From positions 127,146 through 191,145 of the forward strand of contig JAIMBJ010000001.1 in the NCBI GenBank assembly GCA_023511455.1: a stretch of DNA of 64,000 bases, in the 5' to 3' direction. Source of the DNA: Bacillota bacterium. GTDB lineage: Bacteria; Armatimonadota; HRBIN16. The notes beneath the pieces were generated by a model. The model saw only the letters and a program-made list of their open reading frames with translations. It did no database searches and had not been told where the DNA came from. Shown here in pieces: positions 15,426 to 24,278 of the stretch. Within the stretch, counting starts at the first letter, position 1; each line of letters opens with the position of its first letter. The position numbers and the translations under genes were made by a program.

Positions 15426-17728
15426 ATGCGTTGCGCAGACCCACGAGGGATAAAGTGTCTGTTGCCTCTGCTGGGCGCCGCGGTCGTCGTGCTGGCAAGC
15501 AGTAGTCCCGCACCTGCCAAGTCGGACATCCAGTGGCTTTTGCGGTCGACGGTCTACACCGCAGACGTTACTTTTTCGTCTGATGGGAGATGGATGTTAA
15601 CCTCTGCCTACCCCAGCACCGTGCTGTGGGATGTAGGACAGCAAAAGCCTGTTGCCAGCTTTGCGGGGTGGCGGTCGACCTTCCTCGGGAACCGCCTGTT
15701 CGCCGTGCAAAACGACAGGGTGGTTGACCTGTATGAGTTTCCCAGCCTTCGGCGCATCTACCAGCTGCAGGCGAACACTCGCCCGTATCGCCTGTGTGCT
15801 TCCCGCGACGGCAGGTGGCTGCTGGTGCACTATCCAGTGCAGGTGCGGCTGTGGAGCACGATGCCGCCCAAATTGCTGAAGACCATCAGCCAAGAAGAGG
15901 GAGCCATCGCAGCTGCCGCATTGTCGGCGGATGGTCGCTTCTTCGCCTACCGGCCCATTCTTGCTTACATGCAGTTGCTCGACATCGTCATCTGCCGCAC
16001 TGCCGATGGCAGGGTGGTGAAGCGCTTGCCCGTCGAAGAGCCGGGCGAAATCGCGCTATCCCCGGACGGCTCGCTGTTAATCGTTGCGGTGAGAACATCA
16101 CCGTGTATCGGGTCGCGGATGGGACGGTACTGTGGCGTGCGCCGTTCGGGGCTGGTAGTAACATTTCGATAGCCGTCAGCAACGACGGCAAATACCTCGC
16201 GGTGAGTGGGTATGCGTTGGCAGAGGGAATGTGGCATCTGCGACGGCTGTCCGATGGCGCGCTGGTGGCAAGCGGGGATATAGTCGGTGATTTTAGCGGC
16301 ACGTGGGGTGTGCCGGTAAGTTTCTCCCCTGACAGTCGCATCCTGTATCTCGTGATTGGAGAGGTCATCTGCATGATAGACACCGCCACCGGCGCGGATT
16401 TGGGTAATTGGTCTGTGACTCCCTCGTTTCGCGTGTTGCGCTTCTGCAGGGGCGGTGAACAGATAGTTACTTCCGACAGGTATGGCTTGAACTTCTACGC
16501 CACCGCCGACGGCAGGCTGCAGGCGCGTGTTGCCCTGCCGCATGACCCGGTATATGACACCGAAGCGATTTCAGAGGACGGAACACGGTATGCCGTTTTT
16601 AACACGGAGGACGGCTTGCGGCTGTTCTCCATCACCGATGGTGGTGAGGCACTGCCCGTACTGAGCATTTCCCCCACCGAACTGCCGGACCAGCTCTTCA
16701 GCCTGCAATGGACGGCGGATGGCGCGTGGGTATACGCCAGCGCCGGTTCGACAATTCTACGGGTCCGGGCATCGGATGGGGCGGTGCAGACGCTGGTGGA
16801 GGATGCTGGCGATTTCGCGGTCAGCGCCGATGGACGTTATCTGGTGTTCTCCGCCTACATCACGCAAACCATCAACGTGCTGGATATCGAGCAGAACAGG
16901 GTGCTGTATTCCTGGCAGGGTAGCGAGTTCCAGCTGCTGGACGCGGTGAATCAGGTCGCCGTCATCGAGAGGACAGCGGACAGTACGCGGCTGTATCTGT
17001 ATGACGTGCTGACCGGTGAGGGGCGATGGGTGGCAGGCTGGGCACGCCCTAGCGGCTGGGCGCAAGACGTAGTGACGGTCGCGCCGGATGGTCAGTTCAT
17101 TGCCAGGATAAATGAAGAGGAGCGACGCACAGACCTGTATAACCGCTGGGGTTATCCCGTCGCCCGGTGGGACGCGCCTTACGGTGGACAGCCCATTCTT
17201 TTCTCGCCGGACAGCAGATATATCGCCATCGGTTCATCGCAGCTGGCGATAGCGCGAGGTTTACCAGGTGGCCAGCGGTTATCGGGTACGCTGACCCTGC
17301 TCGGCTGGACAGGTCTCCTGCCTGACGACCTGCGTTACACCCTTCGCGATATCGGCACGGGACAGGTGATCGCGGAGGCACCACTCAGTTTGACTTCCAT
17401 GCTTGGTATCGGCAGGGCGCGGTTTGTCGTGGGGGTGCCGTACACCGACGTGTTGCTGACCGTTTCCGGCACGCCGTTTCTCTCCAGAACGGTGTATGTA
17501 CCGCGTCAGGACTGGTTCCTTCCCATCTCCATTTACTTGCGCCCAGGCGACGTCGACGGAGATAACGAGGTGACGCTGTTTGACTTCGGGCAGCTGGTGG
17601 TGGCGTTTGGTAGCGTGGCAGGGGAGGAACGCTACAATCACCGCGCCGACCTGGATGGCGACGGAGAGGTGACTCTGTGGGACTTCGGTCTGCTGGTGGA
17701 GAACTTCGGCATGGTGGGGGACGAGTAA
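15426..17728 (+). pseudogene. secreted beta-propeller (WD40-like) protein with dockerin-like C-terminus, interrupted by a frameshift
   Basis: The first frame (15426 to stop at 16172) begins with a signal peptide and propeller blades (FSSDGRWMLTSA, LSADGRFFAY, LSPDGSLLIVA). At about 16087 the propeller continues in the next frame (GENITVYRVADGTVLW) to 17728. Adding one G at GCGG (16086-16089) restores V-A-G-E-N, so a single base is missing from what was probably a GGG run. The intact product would be about 768 residues: a propeller of repeated S/A-x-DG-R-Y motifs, a short beta domain, then two Asp-rich dockerin-like motifs (DVDGDNEVTLFDFG and DLDGDGEVTLWDFG) ending NFGMVGDE. Either a real frameshift or a base-call error; coding quality on both sides is good. 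Confidence 0.75.
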
Positions 17729-17731
17729 CGC

Positions 17732-20700
17732 TCAGCTCACGGCGGCAACCGCCTCTTTAGGCGCGCGGTAGGAGATGACTCGCGAGACGCCCTGCTCCTG
17801 CATGGTGACGCCGTACCATACATCGGCGCACTCCATCGTCACCGGGTTGTGCGTGATGATGATGACCTGTGAGTGACGGGCGTACTCGCGCAGCATATCC
17901 GCGAACTTTTCTACATTGCTACCGTCCAGCGCGGCGTCCACCTCGTCCAGCACGCAGAAGGGGCTGGGCTTCACCTGCAAAAAGGCGAACATCAGCGCAA
18001 TCGCCACCAGCGCACGCTCTCCGCCCGAGAGCAGAGACAGGTTCTGCCTGCGCTTGCCCGGCGGCTGCACGAGGATTTCCACTCCCGTTTCCGGCAGGTT
18101 GTGTGGCTGGGTGAGCTCCAGCTCCGCTTTGCCTCCTCCAAACAGGCGCGTAAATACCTCCTGAAACGCTTGCTGCACCGCGCCAAAGGTTTGCAGGAAC
18201 AGGTCGCGGGTGCTGGCGTCAATCTCCTGCATCGCCTGCAGGATGTCTTCTCGTGCCGCTTCAAGGTCGATGCGTTGCTTTTGCAGAAACTCGTAGCGTT
18301 CCGTGAGCCGCTGGTATTCCTCCGCCGCGCCGGTGTTCACGTTGCCCATCTGCCGTATCTGGCGTCGCAGGCGGTTGATTTCCGAAGCGGTTTCAGGTGT
18401 GAACTGCGAAAGGTCTGGAGGCGTCTGTCGGAAGACGTCTATCTCATACTCCTCCCACAGGCGGGCGACTGCTTGAGTCCGCTGCATCTCGATTCGCGCC
18501 AGAGCGAGCTCCAGCTCATGTGCCTGCTGAGCCAGCGCGCTTTGTTGCGCGGACAGCTCCTTTAATCGCTCACTGTTTTCCAGGTTCTGTTGCAACAGGT
18601 TCTGGCGCACCTCGCGCTGGGCAAGGAAGTCCTTTTCAATCTGCTCGCGCTGCTGAGCGATGCGCTGCAGCTCCTCCAGGGTCTGTTCCAGAGTCTTTTC
18701 ATCCTGCGCGATTTGCGTCTCCAGTTCCGCGATGCGCGCCTGTCGGTTCTGCGTCTGCTGGTGCAGGTCGCGCTGTATCTGAGCCAGCGACTCGCGTTCG
18801 TGCTCCAGTGCGTGCTGTTGTTCTGCCAGCCGTCCCAGCGTTACCTCCACCTCTTGCAGCTGCGCCGCCGCCTCATCGCGCTGCTGGCGGTAGCGGCTGA
18901 CCTCTTCAGGCGAAAATGCCTGCCTGGTATCGGGGGATAACTGCGCTTCCACATCCAGTATCTCGTTGTCCAGCTCGTAGAGCCGTTTGGTCTGTTCGGT
19001 CTGTTCTTGCTCCAGCGCGTGCATTTGCTGCTGAATCACCGTTTGCTCCTGCACGACGGCTTGCAGGGTAGATTCGGCTTTCATCGCCCGCTGTTGCGCC
19101 TGTTCCTGCTCTTTTCGCGCCTCATGCCAGCGGTTCCGGGCGATTTCGACAAATTGCTCCGCTTCCTGCAACTGCTTGCGCAGGTGTTGCTCTGCTTCTT
19201 CGCCAGCTCGCAGTTCGCGCTCCAACCGTGACCGCTCTGCCTTGCGGGAGACAATCCCCGTTGCTCTGCCCGGCATTCTACCGCCTGTGATTGCACCACC
19301 CGGCAGAAACAACTCTCCGTCCAGAGTAACCACCTTGCTCCAGCCGCTGTAACGGCGCACTATCTGCACCGCGCTGTCAAAGTCTGGGGCAACCAGCACG
19401 CGCCCCAACAGATACTCAGCCACAACCCTCAGCTTTGGCGCGCACTCCACTAGCTCGCTGGCGAAGCCGGTTGCCAGTCCTTCGTGGATACACTGTCGCA
19501 GGATAGGAGAACGTTCTGAAGGGTGCAGCAAGTTCAGCGGCAGGAAAGTCGCGCGTCCTCGCGCGTGCTGTTTCAGCCACTCGATAGCAAGGCGGGCTTC
19601 TTCTTCAGTAGCGGTAATGATATCCTGTGCGCTGGCGCCCAGCGCCACCTCGACAGCGATAACATAAGGCTCCAGCGGTTGCAAGGCGTCTGCCACCAGA
19701 AGGTACGTGCCGGTCAGTTGTCCCCGAGAGACGGCGTCCAGCACCGCCCGCACTCCGCCGAACAGTCCTTCCTGTGCTGCCTCACTTTCCAGCAACGCCT
19801 GCAGGCGTGCGCTCAAGCGGGTGTTCTCGCGGGCACGTGTCTCCAGCTCCTGTCGTCTGCGCTGCACCTCCGCTTGTGCCTGCTGGAGTTTGGTTTCACA
19901 ACTCTGCACCTCTCTTAGAGCCAGCTCCGCAGCGGCAACCGTTTTGTCTCGATGCGCCTGCGCTGCTTTGACGCGCTCTTGCGCTTCGTGCAGGTTTTGC
20001 CCGACTTCAGCTATTCGGTTTTGCAATGCCTGAATAGTCTGTTCGGCCTCCGTGCGGCGCAGGCGTAACCCGTCCAGATATGCTCGTGCCCGCACCACCT
20101 CCTGCGTGCGCTCCACATAGTGTTGCTGTGCCTGCTGCAGGGCGTGCTCCGCCAGCCGCAATCGCTCGCGTGCGACCTCTCGCTGGTGTTCCATGTCCTG
20201 GACCCGCTGCTCGAGCTCCAGACGACGTTCCTGCCACTGCTGTGCTTGCCGTTGAATCTCCGCGTATCTGTGCTCGTTTTCTAACAGCTCTTCCTGCAGT
20301 CGCCTCAGGTTGTCCCTGCTGTTCTGCAGGCGTTGCTCGATGAGGGCGCGACGGCTCTCGGCGCGCTCGTAGGCGGTCAACGATGCCTGTTGCAGGGCGC
20401 GCAGGGTGTCCAGCTCCGCTTCCGCATCGGCTATTTGTTGACCCAGTTTTTGCGACAGCGCTTCGCACTCTGCCAGCTGGGCGTTGACTTCCAGCAGCTG
20501 CCGGTGCAGCCTCTGCTGCTCGTGCTGAGCCTGCTCGCGCGCGCGTTCGCTTTCCAGAACCTGCGCCCAAAGCGCAGCCACCTCAATCTCGCGCAGACGG
20601 CTGACCAGCTCGTGATAGCGAATGGCAACCTCTGCCTGCTGGCGCAGGGGTTCGCGTTGTGCCCCCAGCTCCGCCAGAATATCCACCACCCGGGTCAGGT

Positions 20701-21259
20701 TGGCTTCGGTGTTCTCCAGCTTGCGCAGTGCCTCGCGCTTGCGGTGACGATACTTCTGGATGCCTGCTGCCTCCTCGAACAGTGCGCGGCGGTCTTCGGG
20801 CCTGGCAGAGAGGACTACATCGACCTCGTTCTGCGTCAGGATAGCGTATGTGGCGCGCCCCAGACCCGTGTCCATGAACAGCTCCACGATGTCCTTCAGG
20901 CGACAGAGGGTTTTGTTGATGAGGTATTCGCTCTCACCGGAGCGGTACAGGCGGCGGGTGACCGTAACTTCGGCAAAGTCGATGGGCAGCTGCCCATCGC
21001 TGTTGTCCACGGTGAGGCTCACTTCCGCCATGCCCAGAGGCTTGCGCCGTGCACTGCCCGCGAAGATGACCTCGGTGCTGTTTTCCGCCCGCAGGGTGCG
21101 CACGTTTTGCTCTCCCAGCACCCACTGGATGGCGTCCGCAATGTTGGACTTGCCGCTGCCGTTGGGACCGACAATAGCCGTAATGCCCTCGCCGAAATCG
21201 AGACGCACCCTGTCGGCGAAGCTCTTGAAGCCGAGTATGCTGAGGCTCTTGAGAAACAT
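17732..21259 (-). CDS. smc: chromosome segregation protein SMC
   Basis: The 1175-residue protein has the full SMC layout. Walker A GPNGSGKS is at residues 31-38. A long Gln/Glu-rich coiled coil leads to the hinge (about residues 490-665, with LFGGVRAVLDAVSRG and GGAITGGRMPG), then a second coiled coil. The C-terminal head has signature LSGGERALVAIALM (about 1070) and Walker B FCVLDEVDAALDGSN (about 1100). SMC dimers with ScpA/ScpB condense and segregate the chromosome. The length is normal for bacterial SMC. No clear ribosome-binding site precedes ATG 21259. ScpA and ScpB are not in the window. The dockerin-tailed gene converges on it with only 3 bp between stops. Confidence 0.97.
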   Translation of the reverse strand: MFLKSLSILGFKSFADRVRLDFGEGITAIVGPNGSGKSNIADAIQWVLGEQNVRTLRAENSTEVIFAGSARRKPLGMAEVSLTVDNSDGQLPIDFAEVTVTRRLYRSGESEYLINKTLCRLKDIVELFMDTGLGRATYAILTQNEVDVVLSARPEDRRALFEEAAGIQKYRHRKREALRKLENTEANLTRVVDILAELGAQREPLRQQAEVAIRYHELVSRLREIEVAALWAQVLESERAREQAQHEQQRLHRQLLEVNAQLAECEALSQKLGQQIADAEAELDTLRALQQASLTAYERAESRRALIEQRLQNSRDNLRRLQEELLENEHRYAEIQRQAQQWQERRLELEQRVQDMEHQREVARERLRLAEHALQQAQQHYVERTQEVVRARAYLDGLRLRRTEAEQTIQALQNRIAEVGQNLHEAQERVKAAQAHRDKTVAAAELALREVQSCETKLQQAQAEVQRRRQELETRARENTRLSARLQALLESEAAQEGLFGGVRAVLDAVSRGQLTGTYLLVADALQPLEPYVIAVEVALGASAQDIITATEEEARLAIEWLKQHARGRATFLPLNLLHPSERSPILRQCIHEGLATGFASELVECAPKLRVVAEYLLGRVLVAPDFDSAVQIVRRYSGWSKVVTLDGELFLPGGAITGGRMPGRATGIVSRKAERSRLERELRAGEEAEQHLRKQLQEAEQFVEIARNRWHEARKEQEQAQQRAMKAESTLQAVVQEQTVIQQQMHALEQEQTEQTKRLYELDNEILDVEAQLSPDTRQAFSPEEVSRYRQQRDEAAAQLQEVEVTLGRLAEQQHALEHERESLAQIQRDLHQQTQNRQARIAELETQIAQDEKTLEQTLEELQRIAQQREQIEKDFLAQREVRQNLLQQNLENSERLKELSAQQSALAQQAHELELALARIEMQRTQAVARLWEEYEIDVFRQTPPDLSQFTPETASEINRLRRQIRQMGNVNTGAAEEYQRLTERYEFLQKQRIDLEAAREDILQAMQEIDASTRDLFLQTFGAVQQAFQEVFTRLFGGGKAELELTQPHNLPETGVEILVQPPGKRRQNLSLLSGGERALVAIALMFAFLQVKPSPFCVLDEVDAALDGSNVEKFADMLREYARHSQVIIITHNPVTMECADVWYGVTMQEQGVSRVISYRAPKEAVAAVS

Positions 21260-21393
21260 GGTTTATGCTGCTAGCATCGGTAATAGGTTACGTTTCGCGC
21301 AAGGATTTCTCCTTCAAACGTCTGTAGGTGGGGGTGCGACGGTCCCTAAGGCGAAGGGCGTGGTATAATAAAGCAAGGAGGTTTTGGGCAGAA

Positions 21394-22389
21394 GTGGTTA
21401 TCGACACGCTGTCACTCTACGAAAAGTTGAAGGAAAACATGGACCCTGCTGCCGCAGAAAAGTTGGCACAGGCGTTGGCTACATCGCTGGTACAAATCGA
21501 GCAATCGGTGCGACAAGCCACAGAGGGTCGTCTTTCTCGAGTTGAGCAGGCGCTCGAGACGCTGGTTCGCGTTACTCAAGAACACTCCCATGAGATAGCC
21601 GAATTGCGGCAGGCATCGAGGGAGAACGCTTTGGCGATCGCGGAATTGAGCAAGACGGTTCAGGAGAACACGTCGGCGATAGCGGAGTTGCGCCAGACGG
21701 TATCGGGATTGGTGGAGGTGACGCAGCGTCACTCGCAGGAGATTGTCGAGTTGCGTCAGATGGTTCAGGAGAACACGTCAGCGATTGCTGAACTACGGCA
21801 GATGGTTCAGGAGAACACATCGGCGATAGCGGAGTTGCGTCAGACGGTATCGGGTTTGATGGAGGTGACGCAGCGTCACTCGCAGGAGATTGCCGAGTTG
21901 CGGCAAGCGGTTCGCGAATTGGTAGAGACGACGAAGAAGCATGGACAGGTGCTGCGGCGGCTCGAATTAGATCAACAGGATATTCGGAAGCAGCTGGGTG
22001 GGCTAGCGATGGCATTTGGATACCGCTTAGAGGATGATGCTTATCTGGCACTACCCCGGTTGCTAAAGCAAGACTATGGCATTGAGGTGCAGGGCAGGCT
22101 AAAACGGGATTATTTGGTGGACAGGCAGGGCAACTATCTAGAGGTGAACATTCTTGGCGAAGGTGTGCGCGAAGGAGAGACCATCACCATTGTCGGAGAG
22201 AGCAAAGCGCAACTTTCTGCTAATGAGATAGACCGGTTTTTGCGTCGCAAGGTACGTCGGCTGCAGGGTGTGTACCCCAACCTGTTCCCGATAATCGTGA
22301 CGTATATGACTACCAGCCCGGATGTTCTCGAACACGCTCGACAGCGGGGGGTGGCTGTCTACTTCTCGTACGACTTTCGGCAGCCATGA
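21394..22389 (+). CDS. heptad-repeat coiled-coil protein with a PD-(D/E)XK-like C-terminal domain
   Basis: The 331-residue protein starts with a helical region. Residues 89-172 are three near-identical blocks of 35, 14 and 35 residues (units of VQENTSAIAELRQ and EVTQRHSQEIVELRQ). All are multiples of seven, as in a long parallel coiled coil. The C-terminal domain (about 205-331) has E250, then GESK with E269 and K271, resembling the D/E-x-K core of PD-(D/E)XK nucleases. Similar proteins are common in thermophiles and cyanobacteria and are often mis-named 'chordopoxvirus fusion protein'. GTG at 21394 is chosen because AAGGAGG (21375-21381) precedes it. Its stop overlaps the next gene's ATG by 4 bases, implying coupled translation. 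Confidence 0.7.
   Translation: MVIDTLSLYEKLKENMDPAAAEKLAQALATSLVQIEQSVRQATEGRLSRVEQALETLVRVTQEHSHEIAELRQASRENALAIAELSKTVQENTSAIAELRQTVSGLVEVTQRHSQEIVELRQMVQENTSAIAELRQMVQENTSAIAELRQTVSGLMEVTQRHSQEIAELRQAVRELVETTKKHGQVLRRLELDQQDIRKQLGGLAMAFGYRLEDDAYLALPRLLKQDYGIEVQGRLKRDYLVDRQGNYLEVNILGEGVREGETITIVGESKAQLSANEIDRFLRRKVRRLQGVYPNLFPIIVTYMTTSPDVLEHARQRGVAVYFSYDFRQP
21658..21909 (+). repeat. in-frame 105/42/105 bp direct repeats inside the coiled-coil gene
   Basis: Blocks 21658-21762 and 21805-21909 (105 bp each) are nearly identical, and the 42 bp block 21763-21804 between them copies the first 14 codons of the unit. Lengths are 5, 2 and 5 heptads, so copy-number change would keep both frame and coiled-coil register. 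Confidence 0.85.
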
Positions 22390-23021
22390 CGTTACGGTTG
22401 CTTTTGGTCAGGCACGGCGAGACCGAGTGGAACCAGCAGATGCGCTTTCAGGGGCAGACGGACATTCCACTCAACGCGAAAGGGTTGGAACAAGCGGAGT
22501 CCATCGCCACACGGTTGCAACACGAACCCCTACAGGCAATCTATTCCAGCGACCTGCGGCGTGCATGGCAAACAGCGGAGGTCATCGCCCGATACCATGA
22601 GCTGTCACCCATTCCACATCCGGATCTGCGTGAGATGTCGTATGGTGTGTGGGAAGGCATGACCCGCGCGGAGATAGAGGCAGGGGAGTGGGCGGAGTTG
22701 TTCGAAAAGTACCGCAAGGACTCGCTGCGTTATCGTCCGCCCGGCGCGGAGTATCCCCATGAAATTGTAGAGCGCGCCGGAAGGGTACTTCAGCACGTCC
22801 GTGAGCGACACGAACAGGGCACGGTGTGTATCGTGGGGCATGGGGGAAGCCTGCGGGCAATGCTTTGCGTGGCGCTGCACGCCCCGCTGGAGACCTTTCG
22901 CCATATCCGACTGGACAACGCTTCGCTCAGCGTTATCGAGTGCGGTGGGGACTGGATATGGGTCTCTCTCATTAACGACACCTGCCATTTGCGTCAGGAG
23001 AAGGTACAGCCAGTGATTTGA
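22386..23021 (+). CDS. histidine phosphatase family protein (phosphoglycerate mutase-like)
   Basis: The 211-residue protein has the catalytic RHGE at residues 9-12, with TEWN just after. IYSSDLRRAWQTAEVI supplies the phosphate-pocket arginine, and a second catalytic histidine lies in IVGHGGSLRAML (about residue 155). EMSYGVWEGMTRAEI is typical of the cofactor-dependent CobC/GpmB-like branch. It hydrolyses a small phosphate ester; candidates include alpha-ribazole phosphate or a general metabolite, and the sequence does not decide. The ATGA overlap with the previous gene and the FAH gene 14 bp later suggest one transcript. Confidence 0.88.
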   Translation: MTLRLLLVRHGETEWNQQMRFQGQTDIPLNAKGLEQAESIATRLQHEPLQAIYSSDLRRAWQTAEVIARYHELSPIPHPDLREMSYGVWEGMTRAEIEAGEWAELFEKYRKDSLRYRPPGAEYPHEIVERAGRVLQHVRERHEQGTVCIVGHGGSLRAMLCVALHAPLETFRHIRLDNASLSVIECGGDWIWVSLINDTCHLRQEKVQPVI

Positions 23022-23035
23022 GGAGGGAAGAAAGA

Positions 23036-23953
23036 ATGAAGCTGATCAGCTATCGTTGGGAAGGATTGGAGAGAATCGGGGCGGTAGTTGGCGACGTGGT
23101 AGTCGACCTGAACGCCGGGCTGGCTTTGCTGGACGGGCAAACAGGCTTGCTGGCAAAAGACATGACGCATCTGCTGGAGCAAGGGGACGACGGGATGCAA
23201 CGCGCGGGAGAAGTTGTACGCGCCTACATGAATGCTTTGCAGCAAGACCCCGCGCGGGCGCAGGCAGTAGCGTGTCCGCTGGATGAAATCCAGTATCTGC
23301 CTCCCGTGCCCCGTCCGCAGAAGATTCTGGCTATCGGCGCGAACTACCGTGCCCACTGTGAGGAGGCAGGTGTGCCTGTCCCCTCTAAGCCCATTGTTTT
23401 TGTGAAGGTGCCAACGGCACTCATTGCGCATGGGGTGAATATCGTCTATCCACGCATCACGAAAGAGCTGGACTACGAAGGCGAGCTGGCAGTGGTCATC
23501 GGTAAGCGGGCGCGAAACGTACGCGAGGATGAGGCGATGGATTACGTGGCGGGCTACACTATCATGAACGATGTCAGCGCGCGCGACCTGCAACGCACGG
23601 AGGGGCAGTGGTCTCGAGCCAAGGGGTGCGATACCTTCGCGCCTTGTGGGCCCTGGCTGGTGACGGCAGATGAAATCCATGACCCTCACGCCCTGCAGAT
23701 AGAGACCCGAGTGAACGGCGAGGTGCGCCAGCAGGCAAGCACTGGCGACATGGTGTTCTCGATACCCCGTCTCATTGCCCACATTACGGAGGGAATCACT
23801 CTGCTGCCTGGCGACATCATCAGCACTGGCACACCTGCTGGGGTGGGGGTGTACCGCCAACCGCCAGGTTTGCTGCAGCCGGGCGACGAGGTAGCGATAC
23901 GCATCGAGGGAATTGGCGAACTTATCAACGGCGTCGTCGCAGAGAGGCTATAA
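23036..23953 (+). CDS. fumarylacetoacetate hydrolase family protein
   Basis: The 305-residue protein matches the FAH/2-hydroxyhepta-2,4-diene-1,7-dioate isomerase family: ILAIGANYRAHCEE, the metal-binding YEGELAVVIGKRARNV, GYTIMNDVSARDLQ, FAPCGPWLVTADEI and the end LLPGDIISTGTPAGVG. These enzymes use Mg2+ or Mn2+ to cleave or tautomerise beta-dicarbonyl-type acids, for instance in aromatic catabolism or as oxaloacetate decarboxylases; the substrate here is unknown. An ATG at 23036 after GGAGGGAAG is preferred over the weaker upstream GTG-type start. The 3' end overlaps the convergent Uma2 remnant by 6 bases. Confidence 0.9.
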   Translation: MKLISYRWEGLERIGAVVGDVVVDLNAGLALLDGQTGLLAKDMTHLLEQGDDGMQRAGEVVRAYMNALQQDPARAQAVACPLDEIQYLPPVPRPQKILAIGANYRAHCEEAGVPVPSKPIVFVKVPTALIAHGVNIVYPRITKELDYEGELAVVIGKRARNVREDEAMDYVAGYTIMNDVSARDLQRTEGQWSRAKGCDTFAPCGPWLVTADEIHDPHALQIETRVNGEVRQQASTGDMVFSIPRLIAHITEGITLLPGDIISTGTPAGVGVYRQPPGLLQPGDEVAIRIEGIGELINGVVAERL

Positions 23954-24259
23954 CCACTGTTTGGTGACCTGACTGATTGGGGGACGTTGCCACAGCCAGT
24001 CCACACGCATCCAAAAGCCGGGTAGCACCGTGCTGCGGTAGACACCTTCGTTGTCTAAGGAAACGAGTTGAAAGGCGCCATCCCGAAGCACGTAGAACTC
24101 CGCCTGTCTGCGGGCAGGGTCAATCAACCAGTATTCTCTGACGCCGCCGCGTTCATACTCGCGGAACTTCTCGCCTTTATCACGGGCGCGGCTCTCTTCA
24201 ATTCTCATTTTGCCAGTTGGCAGGCGCCGCGAGGCTGCCGAGGTTTCGATTGCTTCCAT
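23948..24259 (-). pseudogene. N-terminally truncated Uma2 family (DUF820) nuclease-like remnant
   Basis: The frame encodes about 103 residues from ATG 24259. RDKGEKFREYERGGVREYWL and IDPARRQAEFYVL are the C-terminal half of Uma2 proteins, a PD-(D/E)XK-fold family of unknown role that often occurs in many copies. Full-length members are about 180-200 residues, with the catalytic E and D-x-E/K part upstream of this point. That part is missing; the preceding residues (MEAIETSAASRRLPTGK) do not resemble it. A 5'-truncated remnant is the simplest reading. Expression as a short protein is possible, since GGTGGTGAG precedes the ATG. Confidence 0.65.
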
Positions 24260-24278
24260 TCTCACCACCTCAGGTGGA

